Shown in pieces: positions 1-8,032 of a DNA stretch of 34,798 bases. The stretch comes from Legionellales bacterium UBA4759 (GTDB lineage: Bacteria > Pseudomonadota > Gammaproteobacteria > Legionellales > Legionellaceae), in contig DHHZ01000023.1 in the NCBI GenBank assembly GCA_002403515.1, forward strand, positions 1 through 34,798. The letters run 5' to 3'. A program made the translations under genes and the position numbers. Numbering within the stretch: the stretch's first letter is position 1; every line of letters starts with the position of its first letter. The notes below the pieces were generated by a model. It made no database searches and was not told the DNA's origin. It saw only the letters and a program-made list of their open reading frames with translations.

Positions 1-173
1 GACAAACTGGTGTAGTTTTTTAACCGGCCATCTATACGAATTCTTAAGCGAATATCTTGAAAATAGGGTTCAAAATGAAGGTCGGATATTTTGAGTCGAA
101 TACAATCTTCAAGTAAAACATCCATAAAATGTAATACATCTCTTGCTTCAAGCAGCGAGGGTTGGTTCTGCAT
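1..173 (-). CDS. GspE/PilB-family secretion ATPase, N-terminal fragment (runs off the left edge)
   Basis: Only the first 57 codons are in the window. The reading frame starts at the ATG at 173, with a clear AGGAG ribosome site a few bases upstream. Residues 30-51 read SDLHFEPYFQDIRLRIRIDG, which matches the conserved SDxHxEP...R.R.DG block that opens the core of GspE/PilB/PulE ATPases. These hexameric ATPases power type II secretion or type IV pilus assembly at the inner membrane. Only about 28 residues precede the block, so the long N-terminal (MshEN-type) domain of classical PilB/GspE is absent. The Walker motifs would lie outside the window, so the exact system cannot be told. The HFEP variant argues against PilT, which usually has SDLHL. 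Confidence 0.75.
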   Translation of the reverse strand, partial: MQNQPSLLEARDVLHFMDVLLEDCIRLKISDLHFEPYFQDIRLRIRIDGRLKNYTSL

Positions 174-264
174 TTTTTCTCCTTGTGAATGCCACTCTAT
201 TATTATCAATTCATAGGTGCTTGTAAACTACTTGTCTTAGGAGAAAAAACAAAAATAAAAAATT

Positions 265-1380
265 TTAATTTGGGGTTAATTTTGCACGAAATATTCGATG
301 ATGCTCTTGATTGTGTTGATAATAAGCTTTGCATTTTAAGAAGGCTTGAAACAATCCAGAGGGTAAAACTCTGCTATTAGAATGAGGCTCTGGATCTGAA
401 AATTGATTGATTACAAAACGAATATGTCCAAAATTTTGACAGGCGATTAGGCTTTTAATATGAGATTGAGCCAATTGAATTTTTCTTAAAGTCAGTTCGT
501 GATTTCTAAATAGATAGCTCATCCATGACAATTGGAGTCTGGGAGCGATTTCGTATGGGTTTTTTTGATAATTCTTAAATACTTCATTTTCATAACATCT
601 GGATTTGATGTAATCCATTAATGCAGTAATACAGCGATTTTTAAGTTTATCCATGGAGTGATAAATAATTTCATCGATTTCTTTTTTTATCAGAAAAATA
701 TTGATTTGCGAGCATAAATCATAATGATAGGCAAGATATCTGGCTGTATCTGGGTACTCATGCAGGAAAGCAATATCATCAAACTCTGACAAGCATTGTT
801 GTAAAAATATCAAAGATTTAATGGTGGCAAGGGTTTGCGGAAAATTGGAGGTAAAATGATATCGTTGAAAAAAACTGTGATTGTATTCATCTTTTAATAA
901 AGCCCATTGCTCTAAACTTGTTTGACTGGGGGTGTGCCTTAGAGTTGGGTAAAATCGAAATGCAAACCCGACATCAATACAAACCACCTTGCCATCATAA
1001 GTGCATATAAAATTATTTCGCACAGGTGCGTCAATAACAACCCTATCGGTTTTTTGAAAAATCTCCACTAACTTTTTAGAGATTTCTTTATCATTGGCTT
1101 CGCGTCCATAGATATAAGGTAATATCCAACCTTTGTGGGAATTGTGGGAAAAAAGTTGTGTTTGTTCTTGGTACTCTGGATGAATTTCTTGGAAAATTCG
1201 AAGAGAACGCTCAGCATCTTCTGTAACGGGATACTTTATTTTGGGAACTTTTAAAACAAAATTTTTACATTGACTGCGATATGCATAATTAAATGAACCT
1301 TCGGCCAGATAATGCCATCCTAAACTAAAAAGCTCAGGGTATTGATTATTAAAGTAATGTCTGTCAGATAAATTATGCAT
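265..1380 (-). CDS. Atypical (eukaryotic-like) kinase-fold protein, possible effector
   Basis: This is a 371-residue soluble protein with no signal peptide. The N-terminal 140 residues carry a compact kinase core: a glycine-rich loop GSFNYAY (28-34), a beta-3 lysine in VLKVPK (K44), a hinge-like WILPYIYG (85-92), a catalytic-loop equivalent IDAPVRNNF with D117 and N122 five residues apart, and a DFG equivalent DVG (136-138). The D-N and N-D spacings are those of true kinases, but the HRD histidine and arginine are missing and the K-to-D distance is short, as in aminoglycoside- or lipid-kinase-like folds. The last 230 residues are probably helical and I do not recognise them. Substrate is unknown. 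A role as a host-directed effector is inference from the atypical kinase and the apparent Legionellales background. The start has no strong ribosome site, but no other in-frame ATG lies before the core. Confidence 0.6.
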   Translation of the reverse strand: MHNLSDRHYFNNQYPELFSLGWHYLAEGSFNYAYRSQCKNFVLKVPKIKYPVTEDAERSLRIFQEIHPEYQEQTQLFSHNSHKGWILPYIYGREANDKEISKKLVEIFQKTDRVVIDAPVRNNFICTYDGKVVCIDVGFAFRFYPTLRHTPSQTSLEQWALLKDEYNHSFFQRYHFTSNFPQTLATIKSLIFLQQCLSEFDDIAFLHEYPDTARYLAYHYDLCSQINIFLIKKEIDEIIYHSMDKLKNRCITALMDYIKSRCYENEVFKNYQKNPYEIAPRLQLSWMSYLFRNHELTLRKIQLAQSHIKSLIACQNFGHIRFVINQFSDPEPHSNSRVLPSGLFQAFLKCKAYYQHNQEHHRIFRAKLTPN

Positions 1381-1452
1381 GTAATTGATTATTGGATAAA
1401 AAATTCTTGTTAAGAGTCTACAACATATTATTTATAATCACAAAATTTTGAT

Positions 1453-1482
1453 GACCACCATGCTTAAAGGTGCATGATGGTC
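1453..1482 (-). terminator. Hairpin downstream of the nitrilase-cupin operon
   Basis: An 11-base stem (1453-1463 with 1472-1482; one mismatch, a G-U pair in the minus-strand RNA) with an 8-base loop lies 12 bases after the bicupin stop codon. The following U-run is weak, so this may be a terminator or a 3'-end stabilising structure. Confidence 0.5.
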
Positions 1483-1493
1483 GGCAAGTTTTA

Positions 1494-2657
1494 TTAAAAT
1501 TTTACCATGTAAGCATCTAAAGGTTGGGTTGCAATTTTTTTAATGGTTTCTTTGGAGAGTCCTGTTGTACCTGTCATAGTTCCAACACTAAAATGCTCTA
1601 CGCCATTTTTTAAAGTAATTTCTTGAATGTCATGAGCTCTGTTAAATATTTCATATACTTCCAAATCTTCATTTCCAATGTTTAAAACACCATGAAAATT
1701 ACCATGGGGAATAGTGATCAAATCACCGCGTTTGACTTTGCTGTGAAATACTTTGCCATCATCGTCCATCATGGTAAAGAAACCATCGCCTTTTAATACA
1801 AAAAATAATACATCGCCGGATGTATACCAATGAGGAATGCGAAGCACATCGGGTTTAATAATGGTTCTTTGCATCGCCATTTTACCAAGGTTTGGATTGA
1901 CTGTTGCATCAATTCTTGTGATAGAACCTAAATTGGATTGATAAAGCGGTGCTACTGAAGAAAAGTTATTGGCCAGTGGACTTGAAATATCCGATTGTTC
2001 TGGACCCGCTGATGGGTCAAATTCACTCAAGCGATTGATGGTTGTTTTTTTAATATTTTCAATATCATGGACGCTAAGACCCACTGAGCGCGCCAAGATT
2101 TCATCAGGTAACGATGCCCAGGCCGTTACGAAATCGCGATCTGCGGCAATAGGGGAGTCATAGGCAACTAAAAATTTCATCTTCTCTGTGCCTACATTTT
2201 CTAGAGAATGTAATTTGGCTTTGGGAATAATCCAAGTTCCATTTTTTTCAACCGTAAAGACTTTGACTTTTCCAACCCCATCCCAGATTGTCACTCGCAT
2301 TTTACCTTCCAAAACGGTTCCGATTTCTTTGGCGTTGGAGTGCCAATGTGGTACACGCATGCCATTAGTGACAAGTTCATAATAAAACAAGAGTCCTTTG
2401 GTTTTATCAAATAACTGATTTGGAGTTTCTGAAATTCGCAATCCAGCATTATTTTTATCCAATACACCTTGGTCAAATAAGTTCATGCGGTATGGAAAAT
2501 TTTCAGTGAGGTTTTGAGATTCTTTTTCTAGAAATTTTTGAATGTTGGGATTAGTGCTTAATTGAGTCGTATCATTGGATGTTGGTGCAACTAATTCTGC
2601 CGCAAATGCGCCAAATACCAAAAAAATATTGGCTAACAAATAATTGACTTTTTTCAT
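1494..2657 (-). CDS. Secreted bicupin, oxalate decarboxylase-like
   Basis: The protein begins MKKVNYLLANIFLVFGAFA, a typical signal peptide, so it probably acts in the periplasm or outside the cell. I chose the ATG at 2657 because GGGAG lies seven bases upstream; an ATG at 2660 and a longer frame to 2684 are less likely. It has two cupin domains. The first (about residues 100-155) has a complete metal site: HWH (H104, H106), E111 and H150 in PKAKLHSLEN. The second (about 270-330) has HWY in place of HxH and no clear glutamate, keeping only PHGNFHGVLN, so metal binding there looks impaired. The order and the segment after cupin 1 resemble OxdC of Bacillus, but the flexible lid SENS is replaced by IAAD, so oxalate decarboxylation is uncertain. 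It lies directly downstream of the nitrilase-like gene and is probably co-transcribed. Confidence 0.7.
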   Translation of the reverse strand: MKKVNYLLANIFLVFGAFAAELVAPTSNDTTQLSTNPNIQKFLEKESQNLTENFPYRMNLFDQGVLDKNNAGLRISETPNQLFDKTKGLLFYYELVTNGMRVPHWHSNAKEIGTVLEGKMRVTIWDGVGKVKVFTVEKNGTWIIPKAKLHSLENVGTEKMKFLVAYDSPIAADRDFVTAWASLPDEILARSVGLSVHDIENIKKTTINRLSEFDPSAGPEQSDISSPLANNFSSVAPLYQSNLGSITRIDATVNPNLGKMAMQRTIIKPDVLRIPHWYTSGDVLFFVLKGDGFFTMMDDDGKVFHSKVKRGDLITIPHGNFHGVLNIGNEDLEVYEIFNRAHDIQEITLKNGVEHFSVGTMTGTTGLSKETIKKIATQPLDAYMVKF

Positions 2658-2668
2658 CATATCACTCC

Positions 2669-2817
2669 CTAATGATTCCAACAAAAATCGTTCTGATTGC
2701 TATTTTTGCGCCATGCTTTAAAACAAGGTGATTCATACTCTAAGGTCAATGGGGGGTGTAACTCTGTGCGTTTGCCTAAAATTAAATAGTTTTGATTCAT
2801 CCACCAGTCATTTTTTC
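2669..2817 (-). other. Displaced C-terminal coding segment of the tandem nitrilase gene (other frame)
   Basis: Immediately after the stop of the nitrilase-like frame an open frame continues in the -1 phase for about 49 codons and ends with TAG at 2671-2669. It contains WWMNQNYLILGKRTELHPPL. The KRTELHPPL part resembles the RRPxLY signature that closes nitrilase domains, and the first domain of the same protein ends with RRRPALY. If the frames are joined, the stop lies just before the bicupin ribosome site, giving the tight spacing expected in an operon. One missing base within the few codons before the TAG at 2818 would explain it. Confidence 0.6.
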
Positions 2818-4539
2818 CTAAGTATCAAAAGTGACTTTAAAGGCATTTTCATGTGTTGCATCAGCTATAATGGGCAGATAATGTGCTTCAACGGGGTCTA
2901 AGGTATACAATGCGCTACTGCCTTGGAAATGCATAGGGCCACCCACATAATTGGCAACCAAGGTATAAGCTTGGGAATACTTGGCAACGTTGTACCAAAA
3001 GTTCATGGTGTTTTTGGGATAAGGTTCACGCAATAAACCCGGATCTATCTCAATGGATGTGCCGTATTGTTGATACCAAGCACTTGGGATAATGATGATA
3101 TCAGCGCGTTTCATAGCTAAAACGTTGGTGATATCTGGGATGCGTACCTCATCACCTATCATAAATCCAATACGCCCCAAAGGAGTTTCAAAAACCGATA
3201 ATTTTTCGCCAGCCGAAGCCCAGGACAACTCACTTTCATTCAAATGAGATTTGCGATAAACGCCTACAATTTCCCCGGCGTTGTTGATTAAAATAGCGGC
3301 ACTGTAAAACTGTTGGCCTTCTTTTAAAGGCATAGAGAATGCGAGGTAGCTATGATAATTTTTGGCGATCTTTGCCAATTGTTTGACGCTATTGCCTTGC
3401 AAATCTTCAGCCATATCAATAAAGTCTTTGGCACCAGTACTGCCAATTAAACTATGTTCAGGCAGTACAATTAAATTCGTGTTAGGATTTGCATTTTGCT
3501 GAATCAATTCTGCTATTTTTCTAAGATTTTCTGTTTTATTGCCTGTGACAGGTGTGTATTGTAACAATAAAGCCTCTATATGCTTAGATTTTTTTTGTGC
3601 ACAGGGCGGATAAGTTCTGGCCAAGTTCATGATTTGATACAAAGCAGGTCTTCTTCTCGTTTCTAAAATTGTTTTGGCTTCATTTTGATAAAGCTCAGTA
3701 GAAATATCTGCCATTATCGTTTGGGCTGGTATGGGATTTTTAATATTAGAGACTTTAGCCTGAGCTAGACGATGGCCATTGGGGGCCCAAATTGAAGCCC
3801 CACCGACATAATAAACTGTTTGATTTGTTGTGGGGTTGGTTTCTGTGCCTGTTTGGCTTGAGGCTACAATATAGGTACCAAGCCAGCCTGATAGGCTTGC
3901 AATATTGGCTATCGTGGAATGATTGTATGAAACGCCTGGTTCATTAGCCAGTAATTGACCTGGTGCTGAAATGAAAGCAATAATGTTAGCACCACGCAGT
4001 GCGGGTAATAATAAATATTCTAGATAAGAGTCATCATAACAAATCACCATGGCAATTTTGCCGATAGCAGTTTCGAATACCGGGGTTCCTAAATTTCCTC
4101 TTGTTGCCCATTTCGTATCGACCCTATTCAAACTATTTTTTCGATATTTTCCAATATAACCCTCTGGCCCGATTAAGGCTGCTGCATTATAGGCTAAATT
4201 GCTATGGGTATCTTTTTCTGCAATGCCAACTACAATATAAACTTGGTATTGTTTGCTAATGGTCTCTAATAGACCTGTGGTTTTCCCTGGAATAGTATCT
4301 AGAAATGGTTCTATTTGTGCTCGGTTTTTATAAATAAGGCCGGTGGTTGCCATTTCGGGTAACACAATTAGTTTTGCGCCTTGTTTGGCGGCATCTTCGA
4401 CTTTTGCTTGCAATGCGGGGAGGTTAATTTCAAATGCGTGCGCTTGTGGATTAAATTCGACAGATGCTGCTTTGAATGTTGTCGCATGCACCTTAAACAA
4501 ATTCAGTAAACAAGCTATTAATAACCAATATTTAGGCAT
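2818..4539 (-). CDS. Exported tandem nitrilase/carbon-nitrogen hydrolase-family protein
   Basis: The 573-residue product starts MPKYWLLIACLLNLFKVHA, a signal peptide, with AAGGA eight bases upstream. It has two nitrilase-superfamily domains. Domain 1 (about 22-305) has the complete Glu-Lys-Cys triad: E62 in LPEMATTG, K134 in YRKNSL, C167 in VICYDD, and ends with RRRPALY. Domain 2 (about 320-573) keeps E361 (LPEHSLIG) and K430 (YRKSHL), but the nucleophile position is glycine (FMIGDEVR, G462), so it should be inactive. The family hydrolyses amides or nitriles (biotinidase/vanin-like and amidase-like enzymes); the substrate here is unknown. The frame stops before the usual domain end, and the missing end is in another frame at 2669-2817, so the gene may be frameshifted. 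It precedes the bicupin gene on the same strand. Confidence 0.75.
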   Translation of the reverse strand: MPKYWLLIACLLNLFKVHATTFKAASVEFNPQAHAFEINLPALQAKVEDAAKQGAKLIVLPEMATTGLIYKNRAQIEPFLDTIPGKTTGLLETISKQYQVYIVVGIAEKDTHSNLAYNAAALIGPEGYIGKYRKNSLNRVDTKWATRGNLGTPVFETAIGKIAMVICYDDSYLEYLLLPALRGANIIAFISAPGQLLANEPGVSYNHSTIANIASLSGWLGTYIVASSQTGTETNPTTNQTVYYVGGASIWAPNGHRLAQAKVSNIKNPIPAQTIMADISTELYQNEAKTILETRRRPALYQIMNLARTYPPCAQKKSKHIEALLLQYTPVTGNKTENLRKIAELIQQNANPNTNLIVLPEHSLIGSTGAKDFIDMAEDLQGNSVKQLAKIAKNYHSYLAFSMPLKEGQQFYSAAILINNAGEIVGVYRKSHLNESELSWASAGEKLSVFETPLGRIGFMIGDEVRIPDITNVLAMKRADIIIIPSAWYQQYGTSIEIDPGLLREPYPKNTMNFWYNVAKYSQAYTLVANYVGGPMHFQGSSALYTLDPVEAHYLPIIADATHENAFKVTFDT

Positions 4540-4630
4540 TGACGAATCCTTTATTATAAAATTCCTGAAGCTTTAGATGGAGTTGTTATACATGTGAACG
4601 AAAATGATTAATTTATTTATAGCTTATAAA

Positions 4631-4647
4631 ACTTGTAAAGTACAAGT
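4631..4647. repeat. Short inverted repeat ACTTGTA-AAG-TACAAGT
   Basis: A perfect 7-base inverted repeat with a 3-base centre lies in the 199-base divergent gap between the nitrilase-like gene and the methyltransferase gene. It could be an operator for either gene. No clear promoter pair was seen around it. Confidence 0.35.
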
Positions 4648-4738
4648 GATGCGAAATTTAAACAATGAGATGAACTTTAAAAAGGTGGGTATTTGTGTTA
4701 CAAATAAAATACATGTTCTTTGATCGTATGGTTTGCTA

Positions 4739-5431
4739 ATGGATTATAGCAGTCAGTATTTGAAATATAATCAATGGTTATTAACGCCTTATGGTCAACG
4801 TGTCGTTGAAGAAATTACTGATGTGTTTCAACAGATTGATTTTTCTGATTGGAAAGGCCGTTTTTTACAATTAGGTGCCTGTGGGCAAAATCCCTGGTTA
4901 GAACATCTCGATTTTGCTTCCAAATGGTTATTCTTACCCCATGAACAAGCACAAGTTGATGTGATTAGTCATCCGCTTGAAATCCCATTACCCAATCAAA
5001 TCATTGATGTGTTGTTTGCGCCTTTTATCTTTGATTTAGGGATTTCACCCGAGCGGTTTCTTTTTGAGGCCGATAGGGTGCTGTCATCTATGGGTTTGGT
5101 TATTTTTGTTGGTCTAAACCCAACAAGCCTATGGCGCATGTCACGTTTTGTTTCCTTCTCTAAAAAACAATGGTATCAATCTAAGCAGGGTGCTTCTGCT
5201 TGGAAGATAAAAAAAATATTTGAGCATATCGACTATCAAACCTTAAAAATGGATTTTTTTTATTACATGCCCCCTATTCAAAATACCAAGTTAATTCCTT
5301 ATTTTAACTGGGTGAATAAATTATCAAAATTAATCGCTTTTTATCCACCGTCTTTTTATATTTTAATTTTACAAAAGAGGGATAAATCTTTTACAGGCTT
5401 GCTAACAGTTGAGAAAAGCACCTGGTGTTAG
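4739..5431 (+). CDS. SAM-dependent methyltransferase-like protein (class I)
   Basis: The 230-residue soluble protein has a class I methyltransferase layout. GRFLQLGACGQNPW (about 42-55) is the motif I loop, SHPLEIPLPNQIIDVLFAPF (about 82-101) is the usual segment around the motif IV acidic region, and the stretch up to VIFVGLNPTSLW (about 123-134) matches the strand that follows. This pattern resembles the YafS/SmtA-like group of Methyltransf_11 proteins. Motif I lacks the full GxGxG signature, so activity is not certain. I start at the ATG at 4739; a TTG two codons upstream is possible, and neither has a strong ribosome site. The promoter of the next operon overlaps its 3' end. Substrate is unknown. 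Confidence 0.6.
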   Translation: MDYSSQYLKYNQWLLTPYGQRVVEEITDVFQQIDFSDWKGRFLQLGACGQNPWLEHLDFASKWLFLPHEQAQVDVISHPLEIPLPNQIIDVLFAPFIFDLGISPERFLFEADRVLSSMGLVIFVGLNPTSLWRMSRFVSFSKKQWYQSKQGASAWKIKKIFEHIDYQTLKMDFFYYMPPIQNTKLIPYFNWVNKLSKLIAFYPPSFYILILQKRDKSFTGLLTVEKSTWC

Positions 5432-5437
5432 TATAAT
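5409..5437 (+). promoter_or_regulatory. Sigma-70-type promoter for the DUF1820-HGPRT operon
   Basis: TTGAGA at 5409-5414 and TATAAT at 5432-5437 are separated by exactly 17 bases. This is 5/6 and 6/6 against the consensus. It overlaps the last codons of the methyltransferase gene and lies 56 bases before the DUF1820 start, so the downstream pair is probably transcribed independently. Confidence 0.7.
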
Positions 5438-5492
5438 AGCCACATACTTAATTTGAGCTAATTAATTTAGACAATTAGCGAGTAATCAAACA

Positions 5493-5816
5493 ATGATATT
5501 TCGAATTAGCTTTTCATACCTTGATTCTGTTTATGAGGTTTACGCAAAACATGTGACAGAAAGTGATATGTTTGGTTTTATTTTGATAGAAGATTTTGTT
5601 TTTGGTGAGCAGACTTCTTTAGTGGTTGACCCCTCAGAAGAAAAACTCAAATTGGAATTTGCTGGTGTGAATAGAATTTATATCCCATCACATGCCATTC
5701 ACCGAATCGATGAAGTAGAAAAACAGGGAGTATCAAAAATTAGGGATGGAAAACACGCTAACAAAGTTGCTTTGTTTCCCGTATCAGGACCAAGCACAAA
5801 GGACACCCCGTCATGA
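5493..5816 (+). CDS. DUF1820 family protein
   Basis: This 107-residue cytoplasmic protein matches the DUF1820 family of gammaproteobacteria along most of its length. Characteristic stretches are VYEVYAKHVTESDMFGFI (about 13-30), VVDPSEEKLKLEFAGV (about 44-59) and a central YIPSHAIHRIDEVEKQG. The last 25 residues are variable. The function of the family is not established. Its stop overlaps the start of the phosphoribosyltransferase gene by four bases (ATGA), indicating translational coupling; the two are expressed from the promoter at 5409-5437. Confidence 0.85.
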   Translation: MIFRISFSYLDSVYEVYAKHVTESDMFGFILIEDFVFGEQTSLVVDPSEEKLKLEFAGVNRIYIPSHAIHRIDEVEKQGVSKIRDGKHANKVALFPVSGPSTKDTPS

Positions 5817-6358
5817 TAAAAGAAATTGATAATTTGTATGCCAAGTCTTCTTTACTTTATTCTTCGCAAGATATCCAAGAAAGTTTGGATAAAATGGCAT
5901 TGAATATTGAAGAAAAGATTGGCGATAAAAATCCTGTAGTGATTTGTGTCATGACAGGTGGTTTGGTTGCAACTGGACATTTATTAACACGCTTGAACTT
6001 TCATCTACAAATGGATTATGTGCATGCCACTCGCTACCAGGGTGAAATGGAAGGAGGTCAATTGGAATGGATAGCCAAACCAAGAACATCTTTAAAAGGC
6101 AGAACTGTACTTATCGTCGATGATATTTTAGATGCAGGTATTACTTTAGCTGAAATTAAAAAAGCTTTCTTAGCCGATGGCGCATCAGAAGTTTATACTG
6201 CCGTATTGATTGATAAAATTCGTCAACGCCCTGAAGAAGGCCTCCAACAAGCTGATTTTGTTGGTTTGACCATCACCGACCATTTTATTTTCGGCTTTGG
6301 TTTAGACTATAAAGGTTACTTAAGAAATACTTCGGGTATATTTCAAGTCAACCAATAA
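5813..6358 (+). CDS. hpt: Hypoxanthine-guanine phosphoribosyltransferase-type enzyme
   Basis: The 181-residue protein is a type I phosphoribosyltransferase that should attach hypoxanthine or guanine to PRPP in purine salvage in the cytoplasm. The PRPP-binding loop reads VLIVDDILDAGITL (about 102-115). CVMTGGLVATGHLL (about 45-58) is the early PRPP loop, DYVHATRYQGE lies in the flexible-loop region, and DFVGLTITDHFIFGFGLDYKGYLR holds the base-contact region in a form typical of the Pseudomonas/Xanthomonas-type enzymes. Length fits the family. It overlaps the DUF1820 gene by four bases and converges on the L,D-transpeptidase gene only two bases away. The precise base preference cannot be read from sequence. 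Confidence 0.85.
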   Translation: MIKEIDNLYAKSSLLYSSQDIQESLDKMALNIEEKIGDKNPVVICVMTGGLVATGHLLTRLNFHLQMDYVHATRYQGEMEGGQLEWIAKPRTSLKGRTVLIVDDILDAGITLAEIKKAFLADGASEVYTAVLIDKIRQRPEEGLQQADFVGLTITDHFIFGFGLDYKGYLRNTSGIFQVNQ

Positions 6359-6360
6359 TT

Positions 6361-7116
6361 TTAACCGTATCTGATGGAATTTTTCTTTTGAAACATTCCT
6401 AATTCAGTCGATATTTCATGATACAGCTCATCAATCCAACGTGGTTGTGCAATGCGCTTGGTGAGCGGTTTTTGTGTTCTTAAATCATTGGGTGCAATAA
6501 TGACTTTGGTGTGGGCAAGCCCAACGCGTCTAACCAAGGTAAAAATCTGATCTATGGCATGATCGCCAATTGCCAAACACCCAACTGATAAATCTTTACC
6601 ATGTAAAAATATATCTCCGCCAAGTCTAGTGCGTCCATCTCTCATGGCATGCATTCTATCGAATTGATTGGGGTAATTGATTTGCATGGACAAATGCATT
6701 TGACTATAGGGGTTAAACATGGTTAAACGATAAACGCCTTCAGGAATTTGTCGGTCATGTTCACGCAATTTAGGGCCTAAATTACCGCTGGATGCGGTGA
6801 GTGGATAAGTATGAATAAAATGCCAGGCATTTTGCTCATCTTTAGCCCATAATTCTAATTTTTTTTCTTTTTTAAAAGCGAGCATGGCAACATCTTTAGG
6901 TGGATAACTGACATGTGCTTGATAGAAGTATTTTTTTAATTCAGGTTCTGTTCGAATACCATAACGCATAACAGCATGATCGATGGCTTGCTCCCAATTG
7001 CGCTTAGGCGCCATGGCTTGTAATTCAACTGGAAGTAATAAGCCTAGGAAACTTAAGGCTGCACTCAAATGTTTGTATATACGTCTTTGCATTTTTGTGT
7101 TCATTTTAGTCACCAT
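6361..7116 (-). CDS. YafK-type L,D-transpeptidase family protein
   Basis: The protein has a basic N-terminus and a hydrophobic stretch (LSAALSFLGLLLPVELQAMA), which is a likely signal peptide, so it acts in the periplasm. The catalytic block is IFLHGKDLSVGCLAIGDHAI (about 165-184), with the catalytic cysteine in SVGC. This form, rather than SHGC, is typical of the YafK/DpaA branch, whose E. coli member cleaves the link between peptidoglycan and Braun lipoprotein. RLTMFNPYSQMHLSMQINYP is the conserved substrate-groove region of that branch. Start may be 7116 or the ATG at 7104; neither has a strong ribosome site. It is one of two L,D-transpeptidase-family genes in the window. Confidence 0.8.
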   Translation of the reverse strand: MVTKMNTKMQRRIYKHLSAALSFLGLLLPVELQAMAPKRNWEQAIDHAVMRYGIRTEPELKKYFYQAHVSYPPKDVAMLAFKKEKKLELWAKDEQNAWHFIHTYPLTASSGNLGPKLREHDRQIPEGVYRLTMFNPYSQMHLSMQINYPNQFDRMHAMRDGRTRLGGDIFLHGKDLSVGCLAIGDHAIDQIFTLVRRVGLAHTKVIIAPNDLRTQKPLTKRIAQPRWIDELYHEISTELGMFQKKNSIRYG

Positions 7117-7255
7117 TTAAACGATCATGGTTTAATTTGAAAAGTGATAAATATACATTTTTATTAAAAAATAATCAAACTTATTTTAAAAACATCTAAC
7201 TCTTTATTCCATAAAACCGTAAAATCAAAGGGTTGTCAATGAAATTCCTGTATTT

Positions 7256-7286
7256 TTGTCACGTCTTTTAATTTAATTTTTATACT
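7256..7286 (+). promoter_or_regulatory. Possible promoter for the secreted hypothetical gene at 7332
   Basis: TTGTCA at 7256-7261 and TATACT at 7281-7286 are 19 bases apart, which is longer than ideal. The region is AT-rich and lies 46 bases before the start codon. Confidence 0.3.
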
Positions 7287-7331
7287 GCTAAAATTATTTT
7301 TATACCTTTTGCGTCATTCTAGGGATGGACC

Positions 7332-8006
7332 ATGCAATACAAACATTGTTGTTGGTTGTTGACGTTACCACTTTTAACCTTTGCAGCATCAGATTCACTC
7401 TATGGCAAGCGTTATTGTGAAATCGTTTCAAGCGCAAATTATGCCGATTTTAATGTTTACAACACAAATGGTTTAAATGATTGTCCTAAAGGCTGGTGGG
7501 GGCGATTAAAAGATACGGTCCTTCAAAAAAAATATAATTACAAATTTGTTCATCTCAATGGTCCAAGATTATGGCTTATTGATAGCATCTCATCGCAAGA
7601 TGGAAGTGCAACTGATATTAAAAATATTGAAGGTCAAAAATTAAAAAAAGTCGCATCCTTTCATCCTGATTTATCAAGCATTATGAAAAGAAATGGGCCC
7701 TATACAGATTATTTAATTCAAAGGAAAAACAGTTATCAAATCAATAAAGGCCGCACAGTTTACGAGATTGTAAGCGCACAAGGTAAAATTTATGTGCTGC
7801 ATTCCATTTCTTTAAAACGAAAATATCAATCGCCCGAAAACCTAAACAACTTAATGCATTCTTTAAAATTACCCAAAGGTTGGTATGTGAAACAAGGGGT
7901 TATCAATGAAGATAAATCATTAAAGCCGACTGCTCAAAAGATTCATGTGATTCAAGATGAGTATGAAAATACCTATCAATTGACATCCAGTGATTTTTTG
8001 AAATAG
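7332..8006 (+). CDS. Secreted hypothetical protein
   Basis: I do not recognise this 224-residue protein. It has a short signal peptide (MQYKHCCWLLTLPLLTFAAS) and is preceded by AGGGA at a usable distance from the ATG. The mature part begins YGKRYCEIVSSANYADFNVY, followed by a cysteine about 24 residues later (NDCPKGWWG), so one disulfide is possible. The rest is rich in lysine and beta-type sequence, with aromatic pairs such as YKFVHLNGPRLWLID and KGWYVKQGVI. No catalytic motif is visible. It lies between two minus-strand genes, has no operon partner, and is probably a periplasmic or exported lineage-specific protein. Confidence 0.65.
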   Translation: MQYKHCCWLLTLPLLTFAASDSLYGKRYCEIVSSANYADFNVYNTNGLNDCPKGWWGRLKDTVLQKKYNYKFVHLNGPRLWLIDSISSQDGSATDIKNIEGQKLKKVASFHPDLSSIMKRNGPYTDYLIQRKNSYQINKGRTVYEIVSAQGKIYVLHSISLKRKYQSPENLNNLMHSLKLPKGWYVKQGVINEDKSLKPTAQKIHVIQDEYENTYQLTSSDFLK

Positions 8007-8032
8007 TGCTTAGGCATTATTACTAAAAAAAC

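Noticed and set aside
1494..2657. Naming the bicupin oxdC (oxalate decarboxylase)
   Set aside because: The lid tetrad and the second metal site that define the decarboxylase are missing.
2810..2826. Programmed -1 frameshifting in the nitrilase gene
   Set aside because: No slippery heptamer lies in the short window where the shift must occur (before the TAG at 2818); the A6 run is after the stop.
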